Assembly: GCF_000008185.1 (NCBI RefSeq)
Contig: NC_002967.9
Location: forward strand, 2,418,001-2,482,000
DNA: 64,000 nt
Origin: Treponema denticola ATCC 35405
GTDB taxonomy: Bacteria; Spirochaetota; Spirochaetia; Treponematales; Treponemataceae
Direction: 5' to 3'
Part shown: piece by piece, positions 54,446 through 61,971 of the stretch
Layout of the letters: each line of letters starts with the position of its first letter
Numbering within the stretch: the first letter of the stretch is position 1
Made by a program: the position numbers and the translations under genes
Notes under the pieces: generated by a model
The model's input: only the letters and a program-made list of their open reading frames with translations
The model's database searches: none
Told to the model about the DNA's origin: nothing

Positions 54446-54577
54446 CTATTCACTCTCAAACCGAAAAAAATCATCACCTCCATCTCCGGCCTTATTTCCG
54501 CTCATCTTTATTCCATCACATTTAAAATTCCTATTTGTGGTTTGAATACCGCCGCATATATTAAAAGTTATTGCCAT
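54446..54577 (-). CDS. Possible small protein or remnant overlapping the leucine-rich-repeat gene end
   Basis: This is a 43-codon frame starting ATG 54577, inside the last codons of the leucine-rich-repeat gene: MAITFNICGGIQTTNRNFKC.., ending GDGGDDFFRFESE. Its composition (Gly, Asp, Cys, few Leu/Lys runs) looks more coding-like than the surrounding AT-rich DNA. It could be a real small protein, or the displaced C-terminus of an older, longer gene after a frameshift. No domain is recognised. Confidence 0.3.
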   Translation of the reverse strand: MAITFNICGGIQTTNRNFKCDGIKMSGNKAGDGGDDFFRFESE

Positions 54578-55256
54578 AACCTGCATCAATCAATTTTTTT
54601 CTAACTGTAATAGGAAGTTTCCGACATCCTACAAAGGCTGTAGACTGGACTGGACAGAAACCTATATTTTCTATGTCCTTTAAATTTATACAATTTTCAC
54701 AAAATCTAGATGGAATCTGATCCAAAGATTTAGATAATTTAATATATTCCAATTTTTCGCAATTACCAAAAGCCCACCAATCAATTTTTTTTACAGAATC
54801 AGGAATAATTAGCCTTGTAATAGCTGTATTATAAAAAGCATATTCACCGATATATTCTAACCCGTCAGGTAAAATAATACTTTTTAATGGAGTATCACAA
54901 AAAACACTATCACCAATATATCTTAAAGAATTTGATAATACTATTTTAGTAAGAGATGAATTTCTAAAAGCATTATTATTAATTATAACAATAGAATCAG
55001 GTAATATTACAGATTTGATATAGGAATTTCCAAAGAAGCAGTACTCACCAATTTCACCTACCGGGCACCCATCTATTTTTTCAGGAATAGTTACTTTCAT
55101 TTCCTTACCGATATATCTTGAAATAACAATATAATTTTTTTGCACATTAAAAACATACTCAAAAGAATCTATATTGGTATCAGTATTATTAGGATATAGC
55201 TTCATCACGAACATAAAAATATATAAAAAAATAACCAAAAAATTAATTTTGTACAT
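54561..55256 (-). CDS. BspA-type leucine-rich-repeat protein
   Basis: This 231-residue exported protein has an N-terminal hydrophobic signal (FLVIFLYIFMFVMKLYP). About six BspA-like (LRR_5) repeats follow, with units such as IGEYCFFGNSYIKSVILPDSI, INNNAFRNSSLTKIVLSNSL, YIGDSVFCDTPLKSIILPDGL and KKIDWWAFGNCEKLEYIKL. T. denticola and other oral bacteria use such proteins for adhesion. It is short for the family, and the C-terminus (LPITVRKKLIDAGYGNNF) ends just where another coding-like frame begins. AGGAGG-type signals are upstream. AT content is high. Confidence 0.88.
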   Translation of the reverse strand: MYKINFLVIFLYIFMFVMKLYPNNTDTNIDSFEYVFNVQKNYIVISRYIGKEMKVTIPEKIDGCPVGEIGEYCFFGNSYIKSVILPDSIVIINNNAFRNSSLTKIVLSNSLRYIGDSVFCDTPLKSIILPDGLEYIGEYAFYNTAITRLIIPDSVKKIDWWAFGNCEKLEYIKLSKSLDQIPSRFCENCINLKDIENIGFCPVQSTAFVGCRKLPITVRKKLIDAGYGNNF

Positions 55257-55324
55257 TATACACCTCCCAACTACAATTTTAATAGATGGGGGAGTTACCT
55301 CCCCCTTAATTAAAGGTATTTATT

Positions 55325-55549
55325 TTAATATTTCAATTCTGTAGCTTTAGATGAAATAATCTTAAAATATCCTCTAAATTTTGCATTGTATTTACCTTCA
55401 GCGATTGCTTCTGCTTCTTTTGCTGAAGATGCATTCACTTTGAAATAATCACTGTGATACTGGTATTGCCCTGAAGGTGTCATTCTTTGACCTTTTACAA
55501 GTACACCAAATAATGCAAACATAAAAAGAAAAGATAACATTTTTTTCAT
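55325..55549 (-). CDS. Small secreted protein
   Basis: The start is 55549 (MKKMLSFLFMFALFGVLVKG), with GGGAG eight bases upstream; the preceding ATG overlaps that site. The 74-residue product has a signal peptide and a mature domain of about 53 residues with VNASSAKEAEAIAEGKYNAKFRGYFKI. The function is unknown. The AT-rich gap downstream of the next gene is 279 bases and holds inverted repeats but no gene. Confidence 0.65.
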   Translation of the reverse strand: MKKMLSFLFMFALFGVLVKGQRMTPSGQYQYHSDYFKVNASSAKEAEAIAEGKYNAKFRGYFKIISSKATELKY

Positions 55550-55802
55550 TTTCTTATCTCCCATAAAAATATTGTTAATTTATAAAAATATAAATCAGCA
55601 ATTATCATAATTATAACAAAAACCAAATTCGATATTTGTTATTTCCATCTACAACGCAAATAGTTAAATATTAACTTCTTTGCCATAAATTAGCATGTAA
55701 TATTAACTCATATACAACTCCTCCTTAATGCTGCTATAAACGCTAATTTGTAGTAATAAATATTTTTACAAATATTTATTACTACAATATACTTGTGCAA
55801 CT

Positions 55803-55829
55803 AGATTTTACCATGTCATAGTAAAATCT
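55803..55829 (-). terminator. Hairpin at the 3' end of the 55.8-56.3 kb gene
   Basis: AGATTTTAC (55803-55811) pairs perfectly with GTAAAATCT (55821-55829), starting at the stop codon of the gene on the minus strand. It is AT-rich with no clear T tract, so termination strength is doubtful. Confidence 0.4.
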
Positions 55830-56302
55830 TAATTATTTATCTTAATTAACCCAAAAAACATATCATCTTCATTATCAGCTATTTTAATATTTTTTATGTA
55901 GTTGATATTAATATCTTTTTTAGCCGCTTGAAAATCACAGTCATTTAAAATATTTTCATTTATAACCAAATATAAAAATGTAATAAACAGGATCCAAAGT
56001 AATGGAATCCTATCTTTCCAGCCGTCTTTTACAGCCTTATTTAAGATTTTTACTACAATACAATCCTTTTCAGATGAGTAATTAGGATCATTTAAGTGAT
56101 TTTCTATCCATGTCCGTGGAATTCTTTCATACTCCCCGCCAAAAACCCTCATAACCTTATTCACAAGTTCTTTTGTCATTCTCCAACTTTCTTCTGAACC
56201 GATTGCAGGATCAACTCCTAAAGCTTTACAAACACATTTGTAGATATCTACAAGCATACTCCCATATACTTGATCCATAATGTCAGTAATTTTGTTACCC
56301 AT
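55829..56302 (-). CDS. Unknown soluble protein (weak resemblance to Mor-type regulators)
   Basis: The start is 56302 (MGNKITDIMDQVYGSM), with AAGGAGG six bases upstream. Of 156 residues, the N-terminal half has LVNKVMRVFGGEYERIPRTWIENHL, faintly like the FGG-x-IP segment of Mor/C-type phage activators; this is not firm. One hydrophobic stretch (IPLLWILFITFLYLVI) could be a membrane helix. The C-terminus is acidic and Asn-rich. Function unknown. It is divergent from the following helix-turn-helix gene, which might regulate it. Confidence 0.55.
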   Translation of the reverse strand: MGNKITDIMDQVYGSMLVDIYKCVCKALGVDPAIGSEESWRMTKELVNKVMRVFGGEYERIPRTWIENHLNDPNYSSEKDCIVVKILNKAVKDGWKDRIPLLWILFITFLYLVINENILNDCDFQAAKKDININYIKNIKIADNEDDMFFGLIKINN

Positions 56303-56421
56303 AATAATCCTCCTTGATATGAATAATATCAATTTATATAAGCCATTAGCTTATAATAACATAATATTTTATAAACTTCAAGCTCATTGCAAAATAAAAT
56401 GATAGCTAATAACATATATTT

Positions 56422-56727
56422 ATGACATTGCAAGAGATTTTTATTAGCAATTTGAGAAGAATTAGAAAAGAAAAGCACATTACACAGGAAAAACTCGCAG
56501 AGCTATGCAATACGGATACGGCTTACATAGGACAGATAGAAACTCATAAAAGATTTCCATCTATAAATTTTATAGAAAAAATAGCTTCTGCCTTGCAAAT
56601 AGAAGCTACCGAATTATTTAAGAATCATAAAAAAGATAAATTATCTCCTTCACTTAAACTAGAATTGCACAATGAACTTATAAACGAATTTGACAAACTT
56701 CTTTCCGAAACCTTGAAAAAATTATAG
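56422..56727 (+). CDS. XRE-family helix-turn-helix regulator
   Basis: This 101-residue protein has an HTH_3 domain over residues 5-65: NLRRIRKEKHITQEKLAELC, then DTAYIGQIETHKRFPSINFIEKIASAL. A C-terminal helical tail (LKLELHNELINEFDKLLSETLKK) probably dimerises. It is divergent from the unknown gene at 55829-56302 and may control it. No Shine-Dalgarno is present; a moderate promoter (TTGCAA-17-TAACAT) ends six bases before the ATG, so a leaderless mRNA is possible. Confidence 0.88.
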   Translation: MTLQEIFISNLRRIRKEKHITQEKLAELCNTDTAYIGQIETHKRFPSINFIEKIASALQIEATELFKNHKKDKLSPSLKLELHNELINEFDKLLSETLKKL

Positions 56728-56782
56728 AAACAAAAATCATGCAAATTATATAATCAACTATACGATTTACATGGCTTTAATA

Positions 56783-56819
56783 TAAAAAACCGGCCGATTC
56801 TTTTTAAGAGCCGGCCGGT
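56783..56819 (-). terminator. Terminator of the malic enzyme gene
   Basis: ACCGGCCG (56789-56796) and CGGCCGGT (56812-56819) form a perfect GC-only stem. On the minus strand it is followed by GGTTTTTTATA, a standard intrinsic terminator 45 bases past the stop codon. Confidence 0.88.
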
Positions 56820-56863
56820 CTTGTACAGAAACTTCTAAAAATCCAAGTGGTTTTTAGAAAGAT

Positions 56864-58360
56864 TTACTTTCTGTTCTTTTTAATTTGCTCGATGGCGTAT
56901 TCTAAGGCTTTTTCATAGAACTCCTGCGGGGGTTCTTTGATAAAATTCTTTTCCATTAACATTTTGGTCAAGGAGCGGCTTTCTTCAATATCTTTTTTTG
57001 CTTTTTTGTAGGCTTCGTCCCATGTCATGGTTACGCGGGCCAAGCCTTCCTTAATGGCCTGCATTGCAACATCGGCAGCTTCAACTGCAAAGACATCTTC
57101 ATCCTGCATTGTAACTACGATATTGTCCGGATTGATGCCTTTCTTCTCGGAATAGTCTGCAATCGAGTGAGAACAGCGGATAGCCATTCCGTCGGAAATC
57201 TTTTTGGCTCTTACCAAAAGAGCACCCTTTAGGATACCGGGGAAACAAACGGAGTTGTTAATCTGGTTCGGGAAGTCTCCTCGTCCTGTTCCGACGATAA
57301 AGGCACCTGCGGCCTTAGCTTCGTGGGGCCAGATTTCGGGGATGGGGTTTGCACAGGTAAAGACTATAGCTTTTTTATTCATCGAGGCAACCTGTTCCTT
57401 TGTTACAGTATTGGGCCCGGGAGTAGAAAGAGCGATTAAAACATCAGCACCCTTCATTGCTTCATCAAAGGTTTCAATCTTTTTGGGGTTGGTCTGTAAA
57501 CAGAGCTCCCACTTTCGGTAATAGCGCTTATCTTCTTCTATGTCTTTTCGGCCTGAATGTAATGCTCCTCTTGAGTCGCAGATAATCATATTTTCAGGTT
57601 TTCCGCCGTCAGCCAAGATAAGACGAGCTATTGTCGTGTTTGAAGCACCTGCTCCCAAAAGAACAATCTTACAGTCTTCCATCTTTTTACCGGCAAGTTT
57701 TATAGCGTTTAAAAGACCTGCAAGGGTTATACAGGCGGTGCCTTGAGCGTCATCATGCCAAACGGGAATTTCGCAGACCTCTCTCAAGGTATCCAAAACC
57801 TTAAAGCAGTCGGGCTGTTGAATATCTTCGAGGTTTACGGCTCCTACTGAAGGCTCAAGCATTCTGACAAAATCGATAATCTTGTCGGGGTCATGCTTTC
57901 CGGCTTTTACGCCCCGTTTTCCTTCTTCGTCAACCCTTACAATAGAATCGATACACAGAGGATATGAGTCAACTCCGCCTAAATACTTCATAAGCATACA
58001 TTTGCCTTCCATAACTCCCAATCCTCCGGGAGGGGTGCAGTCGCCGTCGCCCAAGACTCGTGTAGAGTCGCTTACAACAGCAACCAAGTTCCCTTTGTTG
58101 GAAAGAGCAAAGGATGTTTCATTATCATCGCGAATTGTGGTAGAAATAGCCGAAACGCCGGGCGTATACCAAACATTAAACCAATTAAAACCGTACAAAC
58201 CGCATTTGGGGACAGTCTGGAGCTTTCCGCCGTAAAAACTGTGTGTTAAAACGGACAGTTTTTTTAAAAAATGCGTTTTCGCGAGAGCCTTTTCATCATC
58301 CGTAAAATCGGACGGGAATAATTCAGTAATGGAGTTCAACTCCTTATCTATGCTTTTCAT
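56864..58360 (-). CDS. NAD(P)-dependent malic enzyme
   Basis: This enzyme decarboxylates malate to pyruvate. It has YTPGVSAIS near the N-terminus, DGDCTPPGGLGVMEGK, the metal-binding NLEDIQQPDCF and HDDAQGTACI region, and the nucleotide fold GAGASNTTIARL followed by CDSRGALHSGR. FTCANPIPEIWP and GRGDFPNQINN complete the family pattern. I chose ATG 58360 (MKSIDKELNS) rather than the TTG at 58384 because a promoter ends exactly six bases upstream. The protein is 498 residues. There is no Shine-Dalgarno, which implies a leaderless mRNA. Confidence 0.95.
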   Translation of the reverse strand: MKSIDKELNSITELFPSDFTDDEKALAKTHFLKKLSVLTHSFYGGKLQTVPKCGLYGFNWFNVWYTPGVSAISTTIRDDNETSFALSNKGNLVAVVSDSTRVLGDGDCTPPGGLGVMEGKCMLMKYLGGVDSYPLCIDSIVRVDEEGKRGVKAGKHDPDKIIDFVRMLEPSVGAVNLEDIQQPDCFKVLDTLREVCEIPVWHDDAQGTACITLAGLLNAIKLAGKKMEDCKIVLLGAGASNTTIARLILADGGKPENMIICDSRGALHSGRKDIEEDKRYYRKWELCLQTNPKKIETFDEAMKGADVLIALSTPGPNTVTKEQVASMNKKAIVFTCANPIPEIWPHEAKAAGAFIVGTGRGDFPNQINNSVCFPGILKGALLVRAKKISDGMAIRCSHSIADYSEKKGINPDNIVVTMQDEDVFAVEAADVAMQAIKEGLARVTMTWDEAYKKAKKDIEESRSLTKMLMEKNFIKEPPQEFYEKALEYAIEQIKKNRK

Positions 58361-58366
58361 AAGATA

Positions 58367-58395
58367 ATGATAACATAAGAACAAGATTTTATCAA
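58367..58395 (-). promoter_or_regulatory. Promoter of the malic enzyme gene
   Basis: TTGATA (58390-58395), 17 bases, then TATCAT (58367-58372) on the minus strand. The ATG starts seven bases after the -10 box, where transcription is expected to begin. Confidence 0.75.
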
Positions 58396-58409
58396 GCCTT
58401 AAATTTTAT

Positions 58410-59018
58410 TTACAAAGATGAAATAATTTTATCTGCCGTTTCGTCGGGGGAGAGGCCTTTCGGGTTTATGGAAAAGGAAGCCAAAGCCTTGTAGATTTTT
58501 ATACGCCTTTCGTATATCGAAAAAAAACGGTCTTCCGCATCTTTTTCATTTTTAATATTTTCTCCTAAAAAGGCAGGGTAAAAGCCTTTTTTATATGCAG
58601 ACGTTTTTATTCTATAAAAAATCTCGGCCGGAGCGGTATCGATTAAAATTATTCGGGGAAAATCTTTTAGCTTTTTGATAATGGCTTCGTTTTCCGCATA
58701 GCCTCCTCCGGTGCTGACAATGGCGTTTACATCATCACAGTGAACAGCATTTTCGCACTCACAATAAATGGCGTTTTTGTCATTGGAACAAGACGAAAAT
58801 TTTTCGATTATTTTTTCGATTATTTTGTTAAGGCATTCAAATTCTTTTAGACGGAATTTTTTTTCTCCATGCGCCTTATAAAGTTCTCTTATCGTTTTCC
58901 CGTAAACTTCCTCCATATAGGAATCCGTATCTACAAAAGGAGCTTTAAGTTTTTTTGAAAGAGCCCTGCCCGTTTCGGTTTTTCCGGCTCGGCTCATTCC
59001 GATTAAAAATATAATCAT
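58410..59018 (-). CDS. aroK: Shikimate kinase
   Basis: This 202-residue P-loop kinase phosphorylates shikimate in chorismate synthesis. It has Walker A GMSRAGKTE (8-16), shikimate-binding FVDTDSYME (Asp), FRLKEFE (Arg) and STGGGYAE (102-109), and the C-terminal YERRIKIYKAL with the lid before it. An insertion of about 25 residues before the GGG motif carries four cysteines (77, 86, 88, 94) and an internal His/Asp-rich repeat; this is not part of known shikimate kinases. The start is ATG 59018, after AAGGAAA. The window shows no other aro gene. Confidence 0.88.
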   Translation of the reverse strand: MIIFLIGMSRAGKTETGRALSKKLKAPFVDTDSYMEEVYGKTIRELYKAHGEKKFRLKEFECLNKIIEKIIEKFSSCSNDKNAIYCECENAVHCDDVNAIVSTGGGYAENEAIIKKLKDFPRIILIDTAPAEIFYRIKTSAYKKGFYPAFLGENIKNEKDAEDRFFSIYERRIKIYKALASFSINPKGLSPDETADKIISSL

Positions 59019-59066
59019 CAAAATATTTCCTTATAACCAGTTATCACGATAACCAGTCATCACAAT

Positions 59067-59531
59067 TTATTTCTTTTCGATTTTGCGCAAAATTAGAAGC
59101 TCAGCCAATTCGCCCGAATAAGGTTTTCTTTGAGCGTTTAAAAAAGAAAGAGAACCGTCATCATTTTTTATAAAAAATTCGCTAGGAATGTTTTGTCTAA
59201 AATACAAAATAATAATTCCATCCTTCGCTATAAGCCAATTACCATGCGAGATTTCAGGTTCCGTTCTTCCTTCTTTAAAAACTAAAACCCTTGCAGTTTG
59301 ATCGGAGTTAAATTCTACCGAGTAGCTTGTAATTCCGCTTCGGGATGCAGGAAGGTCCATAACATAAAGGCCCAAAAAAGGATCTTCCGGTTCTTTTTCG
59401 ATTAAAACCTCAGGCTTAGGAGGCTCCAAGGGTTCGGCGATTCGGCGGCTCTTACAAGAAAAAAACAACAAGACAACAAAAAGCGGAGTACAAAAAAAAG
59501 ATGTCAATAATTTAAATCTTCGGTTTTTAAT
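59067..59531 (-). CDS. Small lipoprotein, probable AUU start
   Basis: The frame has no ATG near its beginning. From TTG 59507 the signal peptide would lack positive charge. From ATT 59531 it reads KNRRFKLLTSFFCTPLFVVLLFFSC, a normal lipoprotein signal with lipobox (Cys after LFFS), and GAGG lies eight bases upstream. I therefore favour ATT. The mature part has a Pro/Glu linker (AEPLEPPKPEVLIEKEPEDP) and a C-terminal domain of about 95 residues with GITSYSVEFNSDQTARVLVF and GNWLIAKDGIIILYF, resembling small beta-barrel lipoproteins. Function unknown. It starts 18 bases after the Memo-AMMECR1 gene. Confidence 0.65.
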   Translation of the reverse strand: MKNRRFKLLTSFFCTPLFVVLLFFSCKSRRIAEPLEPPKPEVLIEKEPEDPFLGLYVMDLPASRSGITSYSVEFNSDQTARVLVFKEGRTEPEISHGNWLIAKDGIIILYFRQNIPSEFFIKNDDGSLSFLNAQRKPYSGELAELLILRKIEKK

Positions 59532-59549
59532 TTTTCTAACCTCGTTTTT

Positions 59550-60956
59550 TTACTCATGCCTTATAACTTCAAAGCGGTACATGCGGTAAGGTTCTTCGGG
59601 GCTTATTCCGCCTTTTTGAAGAGCTATGGCGACCTGCATACCGACGGAATCGATACCTTCAAGGTTGGGTAAAAGAAGTCCGGTCCTCGAACCCGATGAG
59701 ACTATCACACCGAAACGCTTTACATCCAAATCCGAAATCGATTTTATTTCTTCCGGTTCTGCAAGAATATCGACAGAACAGACAATTTCGTCCATTTCGG
59801 ATAAATCGACGGGCGGAAACCGTGGGTCATTCAAGGCTGCCGATACTGCATTTTTAATTATCTCTTCACTTATGCGGCTTTTGGTAGGAAGTATTGTACC
59901 TATACATCCTCTAAGCTCCCCTTTTTTCTTTAAGCATACAAAAACGCCGGCCTTTCCCGATTGAATACCATCGGTATTCTTAGGTTTTAAAAACTTATTA
60001 TGCTTTAAATAGTAGATAATACTCCTGCGTGCAAGATTTATATAAGGGTCATTTGTTTGCGAATCGGGCAATATAAATTTCTTCTTTTTTTCTTTAAAAA
60101 CAATCTCTAAGTCCTCATCTTCCGGCTGTCTTATAGATTTAACCTTAAATCGAGCAACACCGTATCCGACTCCAAAGGGACCCTCGTAGGAAAGCAGCTC
60201 TTGAGAATGTTTATAACAGGATAAAAGCCCCGACAAAATTAAAAAAGAATTAAGACCGCACTCCCCCGCCCTTTCGGTAAGCAAAGGAGGAATATCGGCA
60301 AATTCGGAAAGGCTTCCCTTTTCTATAATTCTTACAAATTCCTTATCGAATTTGGGTCCTTCAGGAGCAAAACCGTAAGGGCCTGTAGAAAGAAGCCGAT
60401 GTGAAAGATCTCCGCTCGCAATAAAAACAGATTTGCATTTTTTTTCTTCAATAATATCGGAAAGAATTGACCCGAATTCTTCAAGCATTGCACTCAACAT
60501 AATTCCGTAATTTATATGCACAAGAGAAAAATTTGAAAACTCTGAGCTTATAAAATAAAGCGGAACAAAGGAGCCGTGATCTAGATTCATATCTACAGCC
60601 GCATAAGGGAAGCCTGTCTTTTTGCATTTTTTGATTATTTCTTTTACAATCCGCTCATCGTTTTTTGCTGAAAAACGCAAATCGGGACAACCGAATTGAG
60701 CCATAGTTCCTTCGATAACCGGAGCCGTATTTATTGTAACTGCCCCTCGGTGCATTTTTGCATGTGGAGTTATGATTATAATAGTTTCAGGTTCTATTTG
60801 CTTTACTTCTTTCGATATGGTTTTAAGAGCCTTAGAAGTTGAAGCTATTTTTTTCTCCTCTCCCCTGCCTATCTCGGGAATTATAATCGGAGGATGAGGG
60901 GTGATATATGCAGCCCTTAGATTAGTATCTTTTGAACAAAGCTCTTTTTTTCTCAT
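59550..60956 (-). CDS. Memo/LigB-like and AMMECR1 fusion (AmmeMemoRadiSam system)
   Basis: The 468-residue protein joins two members of the AmmeMemoRadiSam group. Residues about 15-275 form a class III extradiol-dioxygenase (LigB/Memo)-like domain with AYITPHPPIIIPEIGRGEE, ITPHAKMHRG, DLDHG-like MNLDHGSFVPLYF and IASGDLSHRL, which hold the candidate metal-binding histidines. Residues about 300-460 form AMMECR1, with KAGVFVCLKKKGELRGCIGT, ALNDPRFPPVDLSE and RTGLLLPNLEGID. The function of the system is not established; the radical SAM partner is at 9831-10724. The ATG has no Shine-Dalgarno, with TATAAT six bases upstream, so it may be leaderless. The 88-base divergent spacer is shared with the ankyrin gene. 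Confidence 0.92.
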   Translation of the reverse strand: MRKKELCSKDTNLRAAYITPHPPIIIPEIGRGEEKKIASTSKALKTISKEVKQIEPETIIIITPHAKMHRGAVTINTAPVIEGTMAQFGCPDLRFSAKNDERIVKEIIKKCKKTGFPYAAVDMNLDHGSFVPLYFISSEFSNFSLVHINYGIMLSAMLEEFGSILSDIIEEKKCKSVFIASGDLSHRLLSTGPYGFAPEGPKFDKEFVRIIEKGSLSEFADIPPLLTERAGECGLNSFLILSGLLSCYKHSQELLSYEGPFGVGYGVARFKVKSIRQPEDEDLEIVFKEKKKKFILPDSQTNDPYINLARRSIIYYLKHNKFLKPKNTDGIQSGKAGVFVCLKKKGELRGCIGTILPTKSRISEEIIKNAVSAALNDPRFPPVDLSEMDEIVCSVDILAEPEEIKSISDLDVKRFGVIVSSGSRTGLLLPNLEGIDSVGMQVAIALQKGGISPEEPYRMYRFEVIRHE

Positions 60957-61008
60957 AGAATTATTATAATATAGTTTTTAAAATTATACCAGCATAAAAT
61001 CTCTTCTA

Positions 61009-61037
61009 TTTACTTTTTTTTTATAAGAAGATATAAT
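61009..61037 (+). promoter_or_regulatory. Promoter of the ankyrin-repeat gene
   Basis: TTTACT (61009-61014), 17 bases, then TATAAT (61032-61037). The ATG at 61045 is eight bases after the -10 box and there is no Shine-Dalgarno, which predicts a leaderless transcript. Confidence 0.75.
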
Positions 61038-61044
61038 AAGCTTT

Positions 61045-61947
61045 ATGAATGTCGCTATTTTCTATGATGAAAAGAAAAAAGACGCAGCGATGGCTATTAA
61101 AAATATAATCATATCCCACGAATGTGATGTAACTTTATACAATGAAGATGAGATATGGAAAGATGAAAATTTACACACGCCGCGCCATATTATGAAAAAC
61201 ATTACTCATGTTCTCTTTATTTACAGTAAAAATCCTGCTGCCTATTTGGGCTTTATGTTTTTTTTGGGCTATGCCACAGGTTTAAATCTTCCGGTTCTTG
61301 TACTTGAAGAAAGCGAAAAGCTCGAACTGCCGAAGAACTTTTTGCGTTCTTTTGTTATGCTGACAATTAAGTCCTTTGAGTCCTATTTTGAGGTAGAAAA
61401 AAAACGCTTTACGGAAAATCAGCTTAAAGAGCTGGCCCGTGCAAAACTTTTAGAAAACGGCTATTCTCTTTTTATTCCGAATTATGTGCGTGCGGTTAAA
61501 AATAATGAAAAAGAAATCGTAGAACTTTTTATAGATGCAGGCTTTGACCCTTCACAAAAAGATTCCCTCGGAACACCGGTTTTATCCCTTGCAGTAAGAA
61601 ACAAATGTTTGGAAACACTTGAACTCCTGCTTGAAAGAGGGGCGACAATAAACCTTTGTGCAGAAGACAGAAACTACTCGGCCTTGATGGATGCGGCTCA
61701 GGTCGGATACATTGAAGCGGTACAAGCCCTCCTCGAAAAAAAAGCCGATACCAATATTCAAAGCAAGGACGGACAAACAGCCTTGATCCTTTCGGTAGGC
61801 CGCCGTGAAGCCGATATTGTGGAAATGCTTGTAAAGCACGGGGCCGATTATAATATCAAGGACGGCTTAGGTATGTCTGCCCTTGGCTATGCAAAACTCT
61901 TCGGGGATAAAAAAATTTTATCCTTGTTTGGTGAACAAACAAATTAA
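61045..61947 (+). CDS. Ankyrin-repeat protein with Rossmann/TIR-like N-terminal domain
   Basis: The 300-residue protein has two parts. Residues 1-125 alternate strands and helices (MNVAIFYDE, CDVTLYNED, THVLFIYSKNPAAYLGFMFFLGYATGLNLPVLVLEE), an alpha/beta fold resembling TIR or nucleoside 2-deoxyribosyltransferase-like domains. Residues about 145-300 hold four to five ankyrin repeats (VELFIDAGFDPSQKDSLGTP, LELLLERGATINLCAEDRN, QALLEKKADTNIQSKDGQT, VEMLVKHGADYNIKDGLG). No signal peptide is present, so it is cytosolic and binds a protein partner. The catalytic potential of the first domain cannot be judged. queA follows 24 bases downstream. Confidence 0.85.
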   Translation: MNVAIFYDEKKKDAAMAIKNIIISHECDVTLYNEDEIWKDENLHTPRHIMKNITHVLFIYSKNPAAYLGFMFFLGYATGLNLPVLVLEESEKLELPKNFLRSFVMLTIKSFESYFEVEKKRFTENQLKELARAKLLENGYSLFIPNYVRAVKNNEKEIVELFIDAGFDPSQKDSLGTPVLSLAVRNKCLETLELLLERGATINLCAEDRNYSALMDAAQVGYIEAVQALLEKKADTNIQSKDGQTALILSVGRREADIVEMLVKHGADYNIKDGLGMSALGYAKLFGDKKILSLFGEQTN

Positions 61948-61971
61948 CAACACTTATTTTGATGGAAAACT

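Noticed and set aside
55757-55786. Inverted repeat AATAAATATTTTTACAAATA.. in the 55.6-55.8 kb gap
   Set aside because: It is made only of A and T in an AT-rich spacer, so chance pairing is likely, and no gene uses it as an obvious terminator.
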